A stretch of DNA of 64,000 bases from JALYNX01 sp035292685 (lineage in GTDB: Bacteria; Actinomycetota; Acidimicrobiia; Spongiisociales; ZC4RG35). Numbering within the stretch: position 1 is the first letter of the stretch; every line of letters starts with the position of its first letter. Shown here piece after piece: positions 53,484 through 62,615 of the stretch. The translations under genes were made by a program, and so were the position numbers. Location: positions 177,732 to 241,731 of the forward strand of contig DATDPP010000079.1 of the NCBI GenBank assembly GCA_035292685.1. The letters are read 5' to 3'. Below the pieces are notes generated by a model, which searched no databases, was not told where the DNA came from, and saw nothing but the letters and a program-made list of their open reading frames with translations.

Positions 53484-55097
53484 TCATCCCCCCGAGCCCA
53501 AGGAAGCCACCGTCTCGGAGTTGAAGACGGTGTCCACCAGCGACATGACGGTGTCGGTGGTGGTGTCGAAGATCACCTTGGGATAGAAGCCGATGACCAC
53601 GATCAGGATGATCAGGGGAACCCACGCCGTGAGCTCGAAACGGTCCACGTCGTGCAATTCCTTTCCCTCCCATTCGGCACCCGGCTCACCAAGGTTCACC
53701 TGCTGCAGCATCCACAGCATGTACCCGGCGGTGAGAATGGTGCCCACCGCACCGAGCACCATTGCGGTCCTGAACACACCGACCGGCAGCCCATCAAGCG
53801 GGTTGTAGGAACCCACCAGGGACATGAACTCGCCCCAGAACCCGGCCAGCCCGGGAAGACCGAGGGACGCCATCGCGGTAAAGGCCAGGATCCCGCCCAT
53901 CACCGGCAGCAGCTTGATGTTGCCTCCGAGACGAGACATCTCCCGGGTGTGATAGCGATGGCTCATCGACCCGGCGAGGAAGAAGAGGAGGCCCGTGATC
54001 AGACCGTGGGCCACCATCCCGATGATTGCCGCGTTGATCCCGATGTCGGTCAGGGTGGCGATTCCGAGCATCACAAAGCCCATGTGCCCCACCGAGGAGA
54101 AGGCGATCAGCCTTTTCATGTCGGTCTGGGCGAGACAGGCAAGCGACCCGTAGATGATCCCGATCACCGCCAGGATGGCGATTGCCGGAGCCCAACTAAC
54201 CGCCTCCTGGGGAAGGATGGGGAGCGAGATCCTGATGAACCCGTAGGCGCCGAGCTTCAGGAGGATGGCGGCCAGCAGAACCGAGCCCACGGTCGGTGCC
54301 GCGGTGTGGGCGTCGGGGAGCCAGGTGTGAAGCGGCCACATCGGCACCTTCACTGCGAACCCGAGGAACATCGCCCCGAATACCAGGAAGGCAAAGGTCC
54401 CGGTGAATGACCCCATTGCACCCAGGTTGGTGAGTTCGACGATATCGAAGGTGCTTTCGCCGAACTTGCCCGATTCGAAGTAGAGCGCCAGAAACCCCAG
54501 CAGCATGAACGCCGAGCCGAACAGGGTGAACAGGAAGAACTTGATCGAGGCGTAGATGCGGGTCTCGGACTCCCGAGCGAAGCCCGGGATCTTCCTGGGG
54601 GTGCGATCACCCCAGATCCCGATCATGAAGTACATCGGAAGCAGGACCACCTCGAAGAAGACGAAGAACAGGACCAGATCGAGCGCCACGAAGGTGCCGT
54701 TCATGCCTGTTGCCAGGATCATCATCAGAATGAGGAAGGCCTTGGGTCTCTTCGGCTCGTCCCAATGATTCCAGCTGTAGATCACGGCCAGCACCATGAC
54801 GAAGGTGGAGAGGACGAGGAGCGGCAGGCTGATTCCGTCCACCCCGACGTGGTAGTCGGCGTTGATTGCGCTGATCCAGGTTTCGTCGACCTCGAACTGG
54901 TAGGTGTTGTATGGGCCGGCTGAGAAATCGAACTGACTTATGAGCACCAGTGACAGCACAAAGGCACCCGCGGCCGTGAGCAGACCTACGGTCTTGACGG
55001 CGAGCTCGTTGCCCTCCGGCAGGAGACCGATCAGGAGGGCCCCTGCCAGAGGGAGAAACACGATGAGTGTGAGTCCCCAGGTTTCGAACAGTTCCAT
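53484..55097 (-). CDS. nuoM: NADH-quinone oxidoreductase subunit M
   Basis: Antiporter-like subunit of complex I, 537 residues, about 14 helices. MKRLIAFSSVGHMGFVMLGI holds the key channel Lys and His, and LHTWLPDAHTAAPTVGSVLL is the typical NuoM signature. It lies 15 bases downstream of nuoL, one of the few nuo junctions too short for a repeat element. Confidence 0.95.
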   Translation of the reverse strand: MELFETWGLTLIVFLPLAGALLIGLLPEGNELAVKTVGLLTAAGAFVLSLVLISQFDFSAGPYNTYQFEVDETWISAINADYHVGVDGISLPLLVLSTFVMVLAVIYSWNHWDEPKRPKAFLILMMILATGMNGTFVALDLVLFFVFFEVVLLPMYFMIGIWGDRTPRKIPGFARESETRIYASIKFFLFTLFGSAFMLLGFLALYFESGKFGESTFDIVELTNLGAMGSFTGTFAFLVFGAMFLGFAVKVPMWPLHTWLPDAHTAAPTVGSVLLAAILLKLGAYGFIRISLPILPQEAVSWAPAIAILAVIGIIYGSLACLAQTDMKRLIAFSSVGHMGFVMLGIATLTDIGINAAIIGMVAHGLITGLLFFLAGSMSHRYHTREMSRLGGNIKLLPVMGGILAFTAMASLGLPGLAGFWGEFMSLVGSYNPLDGLPVGVFRTAMVLGAVGTILTAGYMLWMLQQVNLGEPGAEWEGKELHDVDRFELTAWVPLIILIVVIGFYPKVIFDTTTDTVMSLVDTVFNSETVASLGSGG

Positions 55098-55112
55098 TCT
55101 TCTCAGCCTCTC

Positions 55113-57101
55113 CTATGTCACGAACACGAACACGATGATCAGGGCCAGGACCCCGCCCACGAATGAAGCCGCGTATTGCTGAACCCGGCCCGATTGCATC
55201 TTCCGTAGTGCCGACCCCGCCCCGTCCGTGGCCGCCGACAGGCCGTGCACCACACCATCGACCCCCCGCTGGTCGATGGTCCCGTAGACGAAAGAGCCCA
55301 AGCCTTTGGTGAGGAGAGCCACCGCGTTGACCAACGCGTCGATGACATAGGTGTTGGTCCAATTGACGAATTGGGCAACCGGTCCCATCGTCCCCCCCAC
55401 CACCCCGCCCGCCAGATCGTCCATGTAGTACTTGTTTCGAAGCAATGGGTAGAGGACCGGAACCTCGAAACCGTCCCGGGCTTGCTGTGTCTCCCGGTCC
55501 TTGCCGAAGATCATCCACCCCAAGGCGATGCCGGCGAGAGCGGCGAATATCCCGCTCCCTGCCAACGCCCATTGAATGCCCTCAGCGTGATGGTCCCCCA
55601 TCGTCACCTCACGCACCGCCAGCCATTCGCCGAAATTCCCGATCCCCGGCAGAGACACCCCCGGGATGCTGAAGAAACCGGCGATCGCCGAGGGAATAGC
55701 CAGCAGGACCAAAGGCACGGTCATGACCCGGGGTGCCTCATGCGGGTGGCCGTGGCCCTTGTAGGTGCCGTGGAACGTGAGGGCCACGGCCCGTGTCATG
55801 TAGAAGGCGGTGACAAAGGCTCCGGCGATGGCGATCCACATCACCGCGGTGTAGCCCTCATGGCCGAGGGTCGCCAGGATCTCGTCCTTCGACCAAAACC
55901 CGGCGAGCGGGATGATCCCGGCCAGGGACAGCGAACCGATGAGGAACGTCCAGTAGGTGACAGGCAGGTCCTTGCGGAGGCCCCCCATATCGCTCATGTT
56001 GTTGGAATGCACAGCATGGATCACCGCGCCGGCGCCAAGGAAGAGCAGGGCCTTGAAGAAAGCGTGGGTGTAGAGGTGGAACATCCCGGCCGTGTACCCG
56101 CCTGCGGCCACCGCCGTCATCATGTAGCCGAGTTGGGACACCGTGGAGTAGGCGAGCACCTTCTTGATGTCGTCGGCCACCAAGGCGAGCAAACCCATCC
56201 CGAAGAGGGTGATGGCACCGATCGCCACCATCCATGGCCGGGCCTCCTCGGCCAGGCTCTGGTACAGGGGGAAGGTGCGGGCCATCAGATAGACGCCAGC
56301 TGTGACCATGGTCGCGGCGTGCATCAGGGCCGAGACCGGGGTGGGGCCGGCCATGGCATCCGGCAGCCAGATGTGAAATGGGAACTGAGCGCTCTTGCCC
56401 ATGGCCCCCAGGAAGAGGAGCAGGCCACCAACCACCGCAACAGTGGACAGTGCCTCGAGGTGCTCGACCGCGGCCACATTGATCGCCTGGAAATCGAAGC
56501 TGCCCACCGCGAGGGCGACGATGATCGCCCCCAAGATCAGCCCGACATCGGCCACCTTGTTGACCAGGAACGCCTTGTTGCCCGCCCTCACGTTGTCCAG
56601 GTCCTCCCAGTAGAACCCGATCAAGAGGTAGGAGGCGAGACCGACGCCCTCCCAGCCGATGATGAGCTGGATCAGGTTGGGGGCACCCACCAGGATCAGC
56701 ATCGACCCGGCGAACAATGAGAAAGCGGCGAAGAACCAGGGGACCCTGACGTCGCCGTGCATGTAGCCAACGGCGTAGATGAAGACGAGCAGCCCGACGA
56801 GGTTGACCAGGAAGAACATCATGATCGAGAGGCCATCGACCACCCATCCCAGCTCGAAGACGATCTCGTTCCCCGCCACCGTGCCGATCCGGGCGATCTC
56901 GAATGTGGTCCTGGCGAGAACCCCCTCGGTCATGTTCATCACGAAGAGGACGGTGGCCCAGACGGTGTTGATGGCCAGCGCACCGATGGCGATCTCCGCG
57001 CCCTGAAGCTTCATCCTCTTGCCGACGGCCATGATCATCAGGAAGGCGACAAGAGGAAGCACCAACATGATCCCGGCGGTGTCAACAAAGAAGGTGGTCA
57101 T
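55113..57101 (-). CDS. nuoL: NADH-quinone oxidoreductase subunit L
   Basis: Largest antiporter-like subunit, 662 residues, with about 16 helices and the long lateral helix near the C-terminus. IIGWEGVGLASYLLIGFYWE, FPFHIWLPDAMAGPTPVSAL and KKVLAYSTVSQLGYMMTA are diagnostic. AGGAGG lies 7 bases before the ATG. It follows the repeat in the nuoK-nuoL gap. Confidence 0.96.
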   Translation of the reverse strand: MTTFFVDTAGIMLVLPLVAFLMIMAVGKRMKLQGAEIAIGALAINTVWATVLFVMNMTEGVLARTTFEIARIGTVAGNEIVFELGWVVDGLSIMMFFLVNLVGLLVFIYAVGYMHGDVRVPWFFAAFSLFAGSMLILVGAPNLIQLIIGWEGVGLASYLLIGFYWEDLDNVRAGNKAFLVNKVADVGLILGAIIVALAVGSFDFQAINVAAVEHLEALSTVAVVGGLLLFLGAMGKSAQFPFHIWLPDAMAGPTPVSALMHAATMVTAGVYLMARTFPLYQSLAEEARPWMVAIGAITLFGMGLLALVADDIKKVLAYSTVSQLGYMMTAVAAGGYTAGMFHLYTHAFFKALLFLGAGAVIHAVHSNNMSDMGGLRKDLPVTYWTFLIGSLSLAGIIPLAGFWSKDEILATLGHEGYTAVMWIAIAGAFVTAFYMTRAVALTFHGTYKGHGHPHEAPRVMTVPLVLLAIPSAIAGFFSIPGVSLPGIGNFGEWLAVREVTMGDHHAEGIQWALAGSGIFAALAGIALGWMIFGKDRETQQARDGFEVPVLYPLLRNKYYMDDLAGGVVGGTMGPVAQFVNWTNTYVIDALVNAVALLTKGLGSFVYGTIDQRGVDGVVHGLSAATDGAGSALRKMQSGRVQQYAASFVGGVLALIIVFVFVT

Positions 57102-57119
57102 GGAGTGACCTCCTTGGAG

Positions 57120-57199
57120 TCCGTAATCCGTGATCCGTAATCCGTATACGGAAAACGCAAAACGGAAAACGGAAGACGGGCCGAGCGAGAGCGAGGCCC
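57120..57199 (-). repeat. nuo heptad palindrome B (nuoK-nuoL gap)
   Basis: The cleanest copy. Plus strand: TAATCCG, TGATCCG, TAATCCG, TATACGG, AAAACGC, AAAACGG, AAAACGG, AAGACGG in uninterrupted 7-nt register (57124-57179), centred on the perfect palindrome CCGTATACGG, then CCGAGCGAGAGCGAGG (57181-57196). The halves pair at every CCG/CGG with T-T mismatch loops between. Confidence 0.88.
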
Positions 57200-57201
57200 T
57201 C

Positions 57202-57507
57202 TCACCATCTCATCAGGCTCAGATCGTCGGCATTCGCCGATCGGCGGTTCCGGAAGATCATGATGACGATGGCCAGCCCGATCCCCACTTCGGCGGCGGC
57301 CACCGTTATCACAAAGATGGTGAACACCTGGCCGACGGCCAGCGACGAGCGCAACACCGATTCGAAGGCGATCAGATTGATGTTGACCGCGTTCAACATC
57401 AACTCGACCGAGAGCAGGATGAGGACCAGGTTGCGCCGCACCAACAGGCCGTAGATGCCAAGGGCGAACAGGGCGGCGGCGAGGATCAGGAATTGGTTCA
57501 GGAGCAC
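57202..57507 (-). CDS. nuoK: NADH-quinone oxidoreductase subunit K
   Basis: About 101 residues from GTG 57507, with GGAGG 7 bases upstream; the longer frame to 57543 runs into repeat C. Three membrane helices; LLSVELMLNAVNINLIAF carries the conserved channel Glu, and TVAAAEVGIGLAIVI the second one. Part of the proton-pumping arm of complex I. Confidence 0.95.
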   Translation of the reverse strand: MLLNQFLILAAALFALGIYGLLVRRNLVLILLSVELMLNAVNINLIAFESVLRSSLAVGQVFTIFVITVAAAEVGIGLAIVIMIFRNRRSANADDLSLMRW

Positions 57508-57524
57508 GGTCGTTCCTCCCGTGC

Positions 57525-57604
57525 TCCGTAATCCGTTATCCATAATCCGTTATCCGTTCGGAAGACGGAGAACGGAAAACGGAAACCTGCGAGGCGAAGC
57601 CGAG
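57525..57604 (-). repeat. nuo heptad palindrome C (nuoJ-nuoK gap)
   Basis: Plus strand: TAATCCG, TTATCCA, TAATCCG, TTATCCG (57529-57556), centre TTCGG, then AAGACGG, AGAACGG, AAAACGG and the degenerate AAACCTG (57562-57589), followed by the tail CGAGGCGAAGCCGAG (57590-57604). Same architecture and orientation as the other nuo copies. Confidence 0.85.
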
Positions 57605-57610
57605 CTGCCC

Positions 57611-58162
57611 TCACACAAAGCTCCTTTCCTCTTCTTCTGCCGGGGTCAGGTCACGACGTGCGATGGTGATGCCACCGATCAGGGCCGCCAGCAAGACGAA
57701 GGAAACAACTTCGAATGGCACCACGAACCGGCCCATGAGCGCGGTGCCGATGACCGCGGTGTCGGTTCCCTGGCCCGGGTCGGCCACGAGGGTGGTGCCG
57801 AAAGCCTCGAGTGAGGCCCACGTCATCAAGCCGAATGTCGTCAAGGACAGGAATGCAGGCCAGTTCTTGCGATCATTGTCCAGGCTCTCGTCGTACCCGG
57901 TGGGCGCCCGGGTGATCATGATCCCGAAGAGGAAGAGCACGATCACCGCACCGATGTAGACGAGCACCAGGACCCAGGCCACGAACTCGGCGGACAGGAT
58001 CAAGAACAGGCCCGCAGTCCCCGCCAGCGTCGCCACCAGGAAGAGGGCGGCATGAACCACGTTCTTGGCGGTGACCACGCGAAACGCCGAAGCCAGCACA
58101 GCGAGACCGACCACGGCGAAGACCCAGTTGACGGGCTCGGAGATCCAGTCGGTCAGGCTCAT
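57611..58162 (-). CDS. nuoJ: NADH-quinone oxidoreductase subunit J
   Basis: Protein of 183 residues with five membrane helices. AEFVAWVLVLVYIGAVIVLF includes the conserved Tyr-Ile-Gly-Ala pi-bulge of TM3 seen in NuoJ. RBS AGGAGG is about 8 bases upstream of the ATG. Repeat D precedes it and repeat C follows. Confidence 0.94.
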   Translation of the reverse strand: MSLTDWISEPVNWVFAVVGLAVLASAFRVVTAKNVVHAALFLVATLAGTAGLFLILSAEFVAWVLVLVYIGAVIVLFLFGIMITRAPTGYDESLDNDRKNWPAFLSLTTFGLMTWASLEAFGTTLVADPGQGTDTAVIGTALMGRFVVPFEVVSFVLLAALIGGITIARRDLTPAEEEERSFV

Positions 58163-58177
58163 CGCCTGCCCTCCTGG

Positions 58178-58256
58178 CCGTAATCCGTAATCCGTGGTCC
58201 GTGATCTGTACGGAATACGGAAAACGCAAAACGGACAACGAGCGAGTGAAGCCGAG
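58178..58256 (-). repeat. nuo heptad palindrome D (nuoI-nuoJ gap)
   Basis: Plus strand: TAATCCG, TAATCCG, TGGTCCG, TGATCTG (58181-58208), centre TACGG, then AATACGG, AAAACGC, AAAACGG (58214-58234), ACAACG, and the tail CGAGCGAGTGAAGCCGAG (58239-58256). It reaches within 3 bases of the nuoI stop. Confidence 0.85.
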
Positions 58257-58259
58257 CCC

Positions 58260-58760
58260 TCACTTTTCCAACCCTGGATTCTCGGGGACCGTCGTCAGCC
58301 AATCCTGGAGACGGTCCATGTCGTGCAGCATTTCGCCCATTCGGACCTCGGAGTATTCGTACTCGGGGGACCAGAAGAGGGCATCGAACGGGCAGACCTC
58401 GACGCAGATCCCGCAGTACATGCAGAGGGCGTAGTCGATGTCGAACCGGTCGAGAGTGGCACGCACCTTGATTCGCCCCCCTGGTGTCGCCGGAGGCTGT
58501 TCCTCCTTGTGGCCCTCGATGTAGATGCACCAGTCGGGGCAGGAGCGGGCGCAAAGCATGCAGACCGTGCATGCCTCCTGATCGAGGGCGATCACACCGC
58601 GCGCCCTTGGGACCGGGGTCTCCTTGACCTTGGGGTAGTTGACCGTGGCCAGATGGGATCCCGGACGGAAGATCGTCTTGAACATCGTGGACAGGGTCAC
58701 CCAGAGCCCTGCCACCATGCCGCTCCCCGGCACCTTCCGGGCCTGCGTTGCTTCGGCCAT
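58260..58760 (-). CDS. nuoI: NADH-quinone oxidoreductase subunit I
   Basis: About 166 residues from ATG 58760, overlapping the nuoH stop by 1 base (TGATG). Two [4Fe-4S] clusters: CTVCMLCARSCPDWC and CMYCGICVEVCPFDA. These are clusters N6a and N6b, which pass electrons toward NuoB. A hydrophobic N-terminal stretch (about 15-35) helps membrane contact. Confidence 0.96.
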   Translation of the reverse strand: MAEATQARKVPGSGMVAGLWVTLSTMFKTIFRPGSHLATVNYPKVKETPVPRARGVIALDQEACTVCMLCARSCPDWCIYIEGHKEEQPPATPGGRIKVRATLDRFDIDYALCMYCGICVEVCPFDALFWSPEYEYSEVRMGEMLHDMDRLQDWLTTVPENPGLEK

Positions 58761-59764
58761 CAGAGGAGCACCTTGAAAACCGCGGTGACTGCGATGTTCA
58801 CCAGGGCCAGCGGGATCAGCCACTTCCAGGCGAGACTCTGCAACTGGTCCTCGCGAAAGCGGGGAAACGTCCAGCGGAACCAGATCATTGCGAAAACGAG
58901 AAGGAAGACCTTGCCCATCAGGATCACCGGCCCCGCAAACTCGAGAGCCGACTCGGGGACGCCGGGAAGCCAGTAGCCACCCAGGAAGAGGGTGACGGCG
59001 ATCGCCGACATGGTGAACATGGTGGCGAATTCGGCGAGGAAGAAGAACAGGAATCGGAAGCCCGAGTACTCGGTCAGATACCCCATCACCAATTCGGACT
59101 CGGCAATCGGCATATCGAAAGGGATACGGGTCAGCTCGGCGAGGGCGGCAATCATGAAAACGATGAAGCCCACGAACTGCAGGACGACGAACGGGTAGCC
59201 GGCGTCGATCTGCGCCTGCACGATCCCTTCCATGCTCATCGTTCCCGCCAGGATGACCGAACCGACCACGGCAAGGATCAGAGGCAGCTCGTAGGCGATG
59301 AGCTGGCCGGCGGCCCGGATGCCTCCCATCAGCGAGTACTTGTTGGCCGACGACCACCCGGCCATTAGGACGCCGATGGTGGTCAGGGAGGAAACGGCGA
59401 GGGCGAAGAAGATCCCCACCGAAAGATCCCGAAAGATCAGACCGGGGCCAAAAGGGACGACCACGAAGAGGGATACCGTCCCCACGAGCACCAACACCGG
59501 CGCCAACTTGAACACCGGTCGGTCCGCCTGCTCCGGGATCAGATCCTCCTTCTGGAAGAACTTGACCCCGTCGGCGATCAGCTGAGCCCATCCCCATCGG
59601 CCACCCGCGAAATAGGGGCCGACCCTGGCCTGCATCTTGGCCGAGAGCTTCATCTCGGCGAAGCCGAGGGCCATCCCGATCAGGGGGATCATCAGGGCGA
59701 CCAGCAACAGCTTCCCGGCAAGGGAGACAAAGAAGTTGGAGAAGAGGTCCGTCAGGAAGTCCAC
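58760..59764 (-). CDS. nuoH: NADH-quinone oxidoreductase subunit H
   Basis: About 334 residues from GTG 59764, since the longer frame runs into repeat E. Eight membrane helices lining the quinone chamber; MQARVGPYFAGGRWGWAQL, ELTRIPFDMPIAESELVMGY and the Glu-rich loop are conserved. It follows nuoD directly, where nuoE, nuoF and nuoG would normally stand. Confidence 0.95.
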   Translation of the reverse strand: MDFLTDLFSNFFVSLAGKLLLVALMIPLIGMALGFAEMKLSAKMQARVGPYFAGGRWGWAQLIADGVKFFQKEDLIPEQADRPVFKLAPVLVLVGTVSLFVVVPFGPGLIFRDLSVGIFFALAVSSLTTIGVLMAGWSSANKYSLMGGIRAAGQLIAYELPLILAVVGSVILAGTMSMEGIVQAQIDAGYPFVVLQFVGFIVFMIAALAELTRIPFDMPIAESELVMGYLTEYSGFRFLFFFLAEFATMFTMSAIAVTLFLGGYWLPGVPESALEFAGPVILMGKVFLLVFAMIWFRWTFPRFREDQLQSLAWKWLIPLALVNIAVTAVFKVLL

Positions 59765-59775
59765 TGCGTGCCCTT

Positions 59776-59858
<83 letters not shown>

Positions 59859-61049
59859 TCATCGATCTACATCCCCAAGGACAAAGTCGAGGCTTCCCAT
59901 GATGGCGATTATGTCCGGCACCAGAACCCCTTCGAGGATCCAGGGGAGGATCGAGATGTTGGAGAAGCTCGCCGAGCGGATCTTCAACCGGTAGGGGCCC
60001 TGACCGCCTTCAGAAACCAGGTAGTAACCCATCTCCCCCTTCGGGTTCTCGGCCCGAACATAGGTCTCCCCTTTGGGGACTTTGATCACCTTGGGCACCT
60101 TGGCCTGCAACGGGCCGGATGGGATCCCGTCTATCGCCTGTTGGATGATCCGGGCCGACTGCCTGATTTCGGCAAGACGCACCCACCACCGGTCCCAGCA
60201 GTCACCCACCGCCCCGGTCGGGATCTCGAAGTCGAAGCGGTGGTAGGGGAGATAGCTCTCCACCTTGCGGAGGTCGAAGGCCACACCCGAGGCGCGCAAG
60301 TTAGGCCCCGAGACCCCATGAGAAACGGCGACATCGACCGGGAGCAGCCCGACGCCCTTGGTTCGGGCCAGGATGATCTCGTTGCCGGCGACCAACGACT
60401 CGATCTCGTCAGCGACACCGAGCACGTGCTCGACGGCGTCCCGGGTCTCGGCGAAGAAACCTGCCGGGAGGTCCTGGGGCAACTTTCGGGTCTGTGACCC
60501 CGAGCCGTAGGCGGGCTTCACCCCGCCGATCCGGTTGAAGTTGGGATGAAAGCGCCCGCCGGTGACACCCTCCAGAAGGTCAAGTATCCGCTCCCGCTCC
60601 CGCAGTGCGAAGAAGAGCGGGGTGGCAGCACCCAACTCCAACGGATAGGAGGCCATGAACACCAGATGGGAGGAGATTCGAGCCATCTCGGTGAGGATCA
60701 AGCGGATGAACTGGGCACGCTCCGGAACCTCGATCTGCATCAGCTTCTCGGCGGCCACGATGAACGGCACCTCGTTGGCATAGCCCGAGACCCAGTCGAT
60801 GCGGTTGACCAGGGTCGTGATCTGGGGATAGGTTCGGACCTCGGACAACTTCTCGTAACCCCGATGCATGTATCCGATCACCGGGTGCACGTCGAAGGCG
60901 CGCTCGCCGTCCACTCTTGCCACGAGCCGGAGGACCCCATGTGTGGAAGGGTGTTGCGGCCCGATGTTGAGTGTCATGTTCGGGGTTTCCAGCGACACCG
61001 AGACCGAGGTCTCAGAGAGATGACGAACCAGATCCTGATCGAGGGTCAC
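59859..61049 (-). CDS. nuoD: NADH-quinone oxidoreductase subunit D
   Basis: Protein of 396 residues, GTG start at 61049. LNIGPQHPSTHGVLRLVARVDG is the hallmark, with the His that lines the quinone site. The C-terminal SLDFVLGDVDR is diagnostic. It is the hydrogenase-large-subunit-like part of the Q module. One base separates it from nuoC. Confidence 0.96.
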   Translation of the reverse strand: MTLDQDLVRHLSETSVSVSLETPNMTLNIGPQHPSTHGVLRLVARVDGERAFDVHPVIGYMHRGYEKLSEVRTYPQITTLVNRIDWVSGYANEVPFIVAAEKLMQIEVPERAQFIRLILTEMARISSHLVFMASYPLELGAATPLFFALRERERILDLLEGVTGGRFHPNFNRIGGVKPAYGSGSQTRKLPQDLPAGFFAETRDAVEHVLGVADEIESLVAGNEIILARTKGVGLLPVDVAVSHGVSGPNLRASGVAFDLRKVESYLPYHRFDFEIPTGAVGDCWDRWWVRLAEIRQSARIIQQAIDGIPSGPLQAKVPKVIKVPKGETYVRAENPKGEMGYYLVSEGGQGPYRLKIRSASFSNISILPWILEGVLVPDIIAIMGSLDFVLGDVDR

Positions 61050-61050
61050 G

Positions 61051-61656
61051 TCAGGCCTCAGGGTTCTCTTCAGAAGGCTCGCTGGGCTCGGCGGCCGAAC
61101 CGGGCATCGGCTCCACGTCCACGGTTCCCGGCCACGGCTTCACCTCCCGACTGAGCAGCGGATAGCTCTTACGGAGGGGGTTGCCGATGAAGGAATCGAC
61201 CAGGTAGAGACGGGTGAGATCGGGATGACCCTCGAACTGGATCCCGAACATCTCGGAAGCCTCTCGCTCGTGCCAGTTGGCACCCGCATAGACCTCGACC
61301 AGGCTGGAAATCACCGGATCGTCCTTGGAGAGATCTGTGGAGAAGGTGACCCGCCTCCCTTCGCCGACGTCGGCCACGGTGGTCAGCATCTCGAATCGAT
61401 CCACCACCTCCCCGCTCGGCGGATCCCCCACCGCCACGTCGACGGTCCAGTCGACGGCCGACAGCCATGAAAAGAAGACAAGCCCGAGATCGTCCCGGGC
61501 CTGGCGATGGCTCTCCACCCACCTTTCGACCGGCACCTTCACCTTCACTGTGCCAAAGGTGACCTCGCCGGCGCCGCCGACCGCCTTCGCCACGCGATCG
61601 GCGAATTCCTGGAGCGGATGAACCGTGGTCTCGGTCTCAGACGGGCTCGAGGTCAC
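61051..61656 (-). CDS. nuoC: NADH-quinone oxidoreductase subunit C
   Basis: Protein of 201 residues (GTG start at 61656). The 30-kDa-subunit domain has ANWHEREASEMFGIQFEGHP and RLYLVDSFIGNPLRKSYPL. A short acidic Pro-rich tail ends the protein. It overlaps nuoB by 20 bases and is not fused to nuoD. Confidence 0.95.
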   Translation of the reverse strand: MTSSPSETETTVHPLQEFADRVAKAVGGAGEVTFGTVKVKVPVERWVESHRQARDDLGLVFFSWLSAVDWTVDVAVGDPPSGEVVDRFEMLTTVADVGEGRRVTFSTDLSKDDPVISSLVEVYAGANWHEREASEMFGIQFEGHPDLTRLYLVDSFIGNPLRKSYPLLSREVKPWPGTVDVEPMPGSAAEPSEPSEENPEA

Positions 61657-62134
61657 GCTGGTTCCACTTCTCTTTGATGTTCTCGCCCTGGATCTTCTTC
61701 TGGAGAAGGACGATCCCGTCCATCAACGCCTCGGGTCGCGGTGGGCACCCAGGGACATAAACATCGACGGGGATCACCTGATCCACCCCCTTGGTGACCG
61801 AGTACGAATCCCAGTAGGGCCCGCCACAGTTGGCGCACGAGCCCATCGAGATCACATATTTGGGCTCTGGCATCTGGTCATAGAGCCGGCGCACCGAGGG
61901 CGCCATCTTGTCGGTCACGGTGCCGGCCACCACCATCAGGTCGGCCTGTCGCGGAGAGGCTGGCAATGGGATGATCCCGAACCTCATGAAGTCGTAACGC
62001 GGCCCTGAGGCCGCCATCATCTCGATCGCACAACAGGCAAGCCCGAACTGGAACATCCAGAGGGAATACTTCCTCGACCAGTTCAGCAGCCAGGTGACCG
62101 GCTTCGGCATGCCGAACTTCTGGGCTACTCCCAC
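61637..62134 (-). CDS. nuoB: NADH-quinone oxidoreductase subunit B
   Basis: About 165 residues from GTG 62134, with GGGAG 7 bases upstream; it overlaps the end of nuoA by 10 bases. Ligands for cluster N2 are visible: GLACCAIEMM (tandem Cys), MGSCANCGGPYWDSYSV and VPGCPPRPEAL. N2 is the last iron-sulfur cluster before quinone. Confidence 0.96.
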   Translation of the reverse strand: MGVAQKFGMPKPVTWLLNWSRKYSLWMFQFGLACCAIEMMAASGPRYDFMRFGIIPLPASPRQADLMVVAGTVTDKMAPSVRRLYDQMPEPKYVISMGSCANCGGPYWDSYSVTKGVDQVIPVDVYVPGCPPRPEALMDGIVLLQKKIQGENIKEKWNQRDLEPV

Positions 62135-62490
62135 CGCAGAACTCCCTTGCGGACGGCATAGACCAGACCCAAGACCAGGATGAAGATGAAGATCAGCATC
62201 TCGACCAGGCCGAAGACCCCGAGGCGCTCCAGGATGATGGCCCAAGGGAAGATGAAGACCGCCTCGACGTCGAAGATGATGAAGAGCAGGCCGTACACGT
62301 AGTAGCGGACGTAGGTCTGGCTCCACCCCACACCGACCGGGTCGACCCCGCACTCGTAGGTCAACTCCTTGGCCGAGGTCGGGTTCGTCGGTCGGAGCAC
62401 CGAAGCAACGCCCAGCATCACCATCACCAGGATCGCACCCAATGCGGCGAAGGCGCCGACCGTCAGATAGCTCTCGAAGTACGGTGTCAT
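62125..62490 (-). CDS. nuoA: NADH-quinone oxidoreductase subunit A
   Basis: Protein of 121 residues with three membrane helices; KELTYECGVDPVGVGW and YYVYGLLFIIFDVEAVFIFPW are the NuoA signature. First gene of the operon. Upstream, a minus-strand TATACT hexamer at 62524-62529 could be a -10 element; I see no matching -35. Confidence 0.95.
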   Translation of the reverse strand: MTPYFESYLTVGAFAALGAILVMVMLGVASVLRPTNPTSAKELTYECGVDPVGVGWSQTYVRYYVYGLLFIIFDVEAVFIFPWAIILERLGVFGLVEMLIFIFILVLGLVYAVRKGVLRWE

Positions 62491-62615
62491 GCCCTATTTC
62501 TGTCGTGGTTGCGACCGTGGGCGAGTATAAGCAGGGCGGCTGGAACCCCGAAGTCAGGCAGAAAACCTCCCTAATCGGGTGGCACAGGTCCGGATGTGAC
62601 CCCTGGTGGTCCCAA

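Noticed and set aside
55245..56720. Open frame of 491 codons opposite nuoL
   Set aside because: Product is rich in His, Asp and Gln from antisense of hydrophobic codons; nuoL on the other strand is beyond doubt.
62491..62615. tRNA or small RNA gene upstream of nuoA
   Set aside because: The 125-base gap shows no cloverleaf or T-loop and no stable hairpin; only a possible -10 hexamer.
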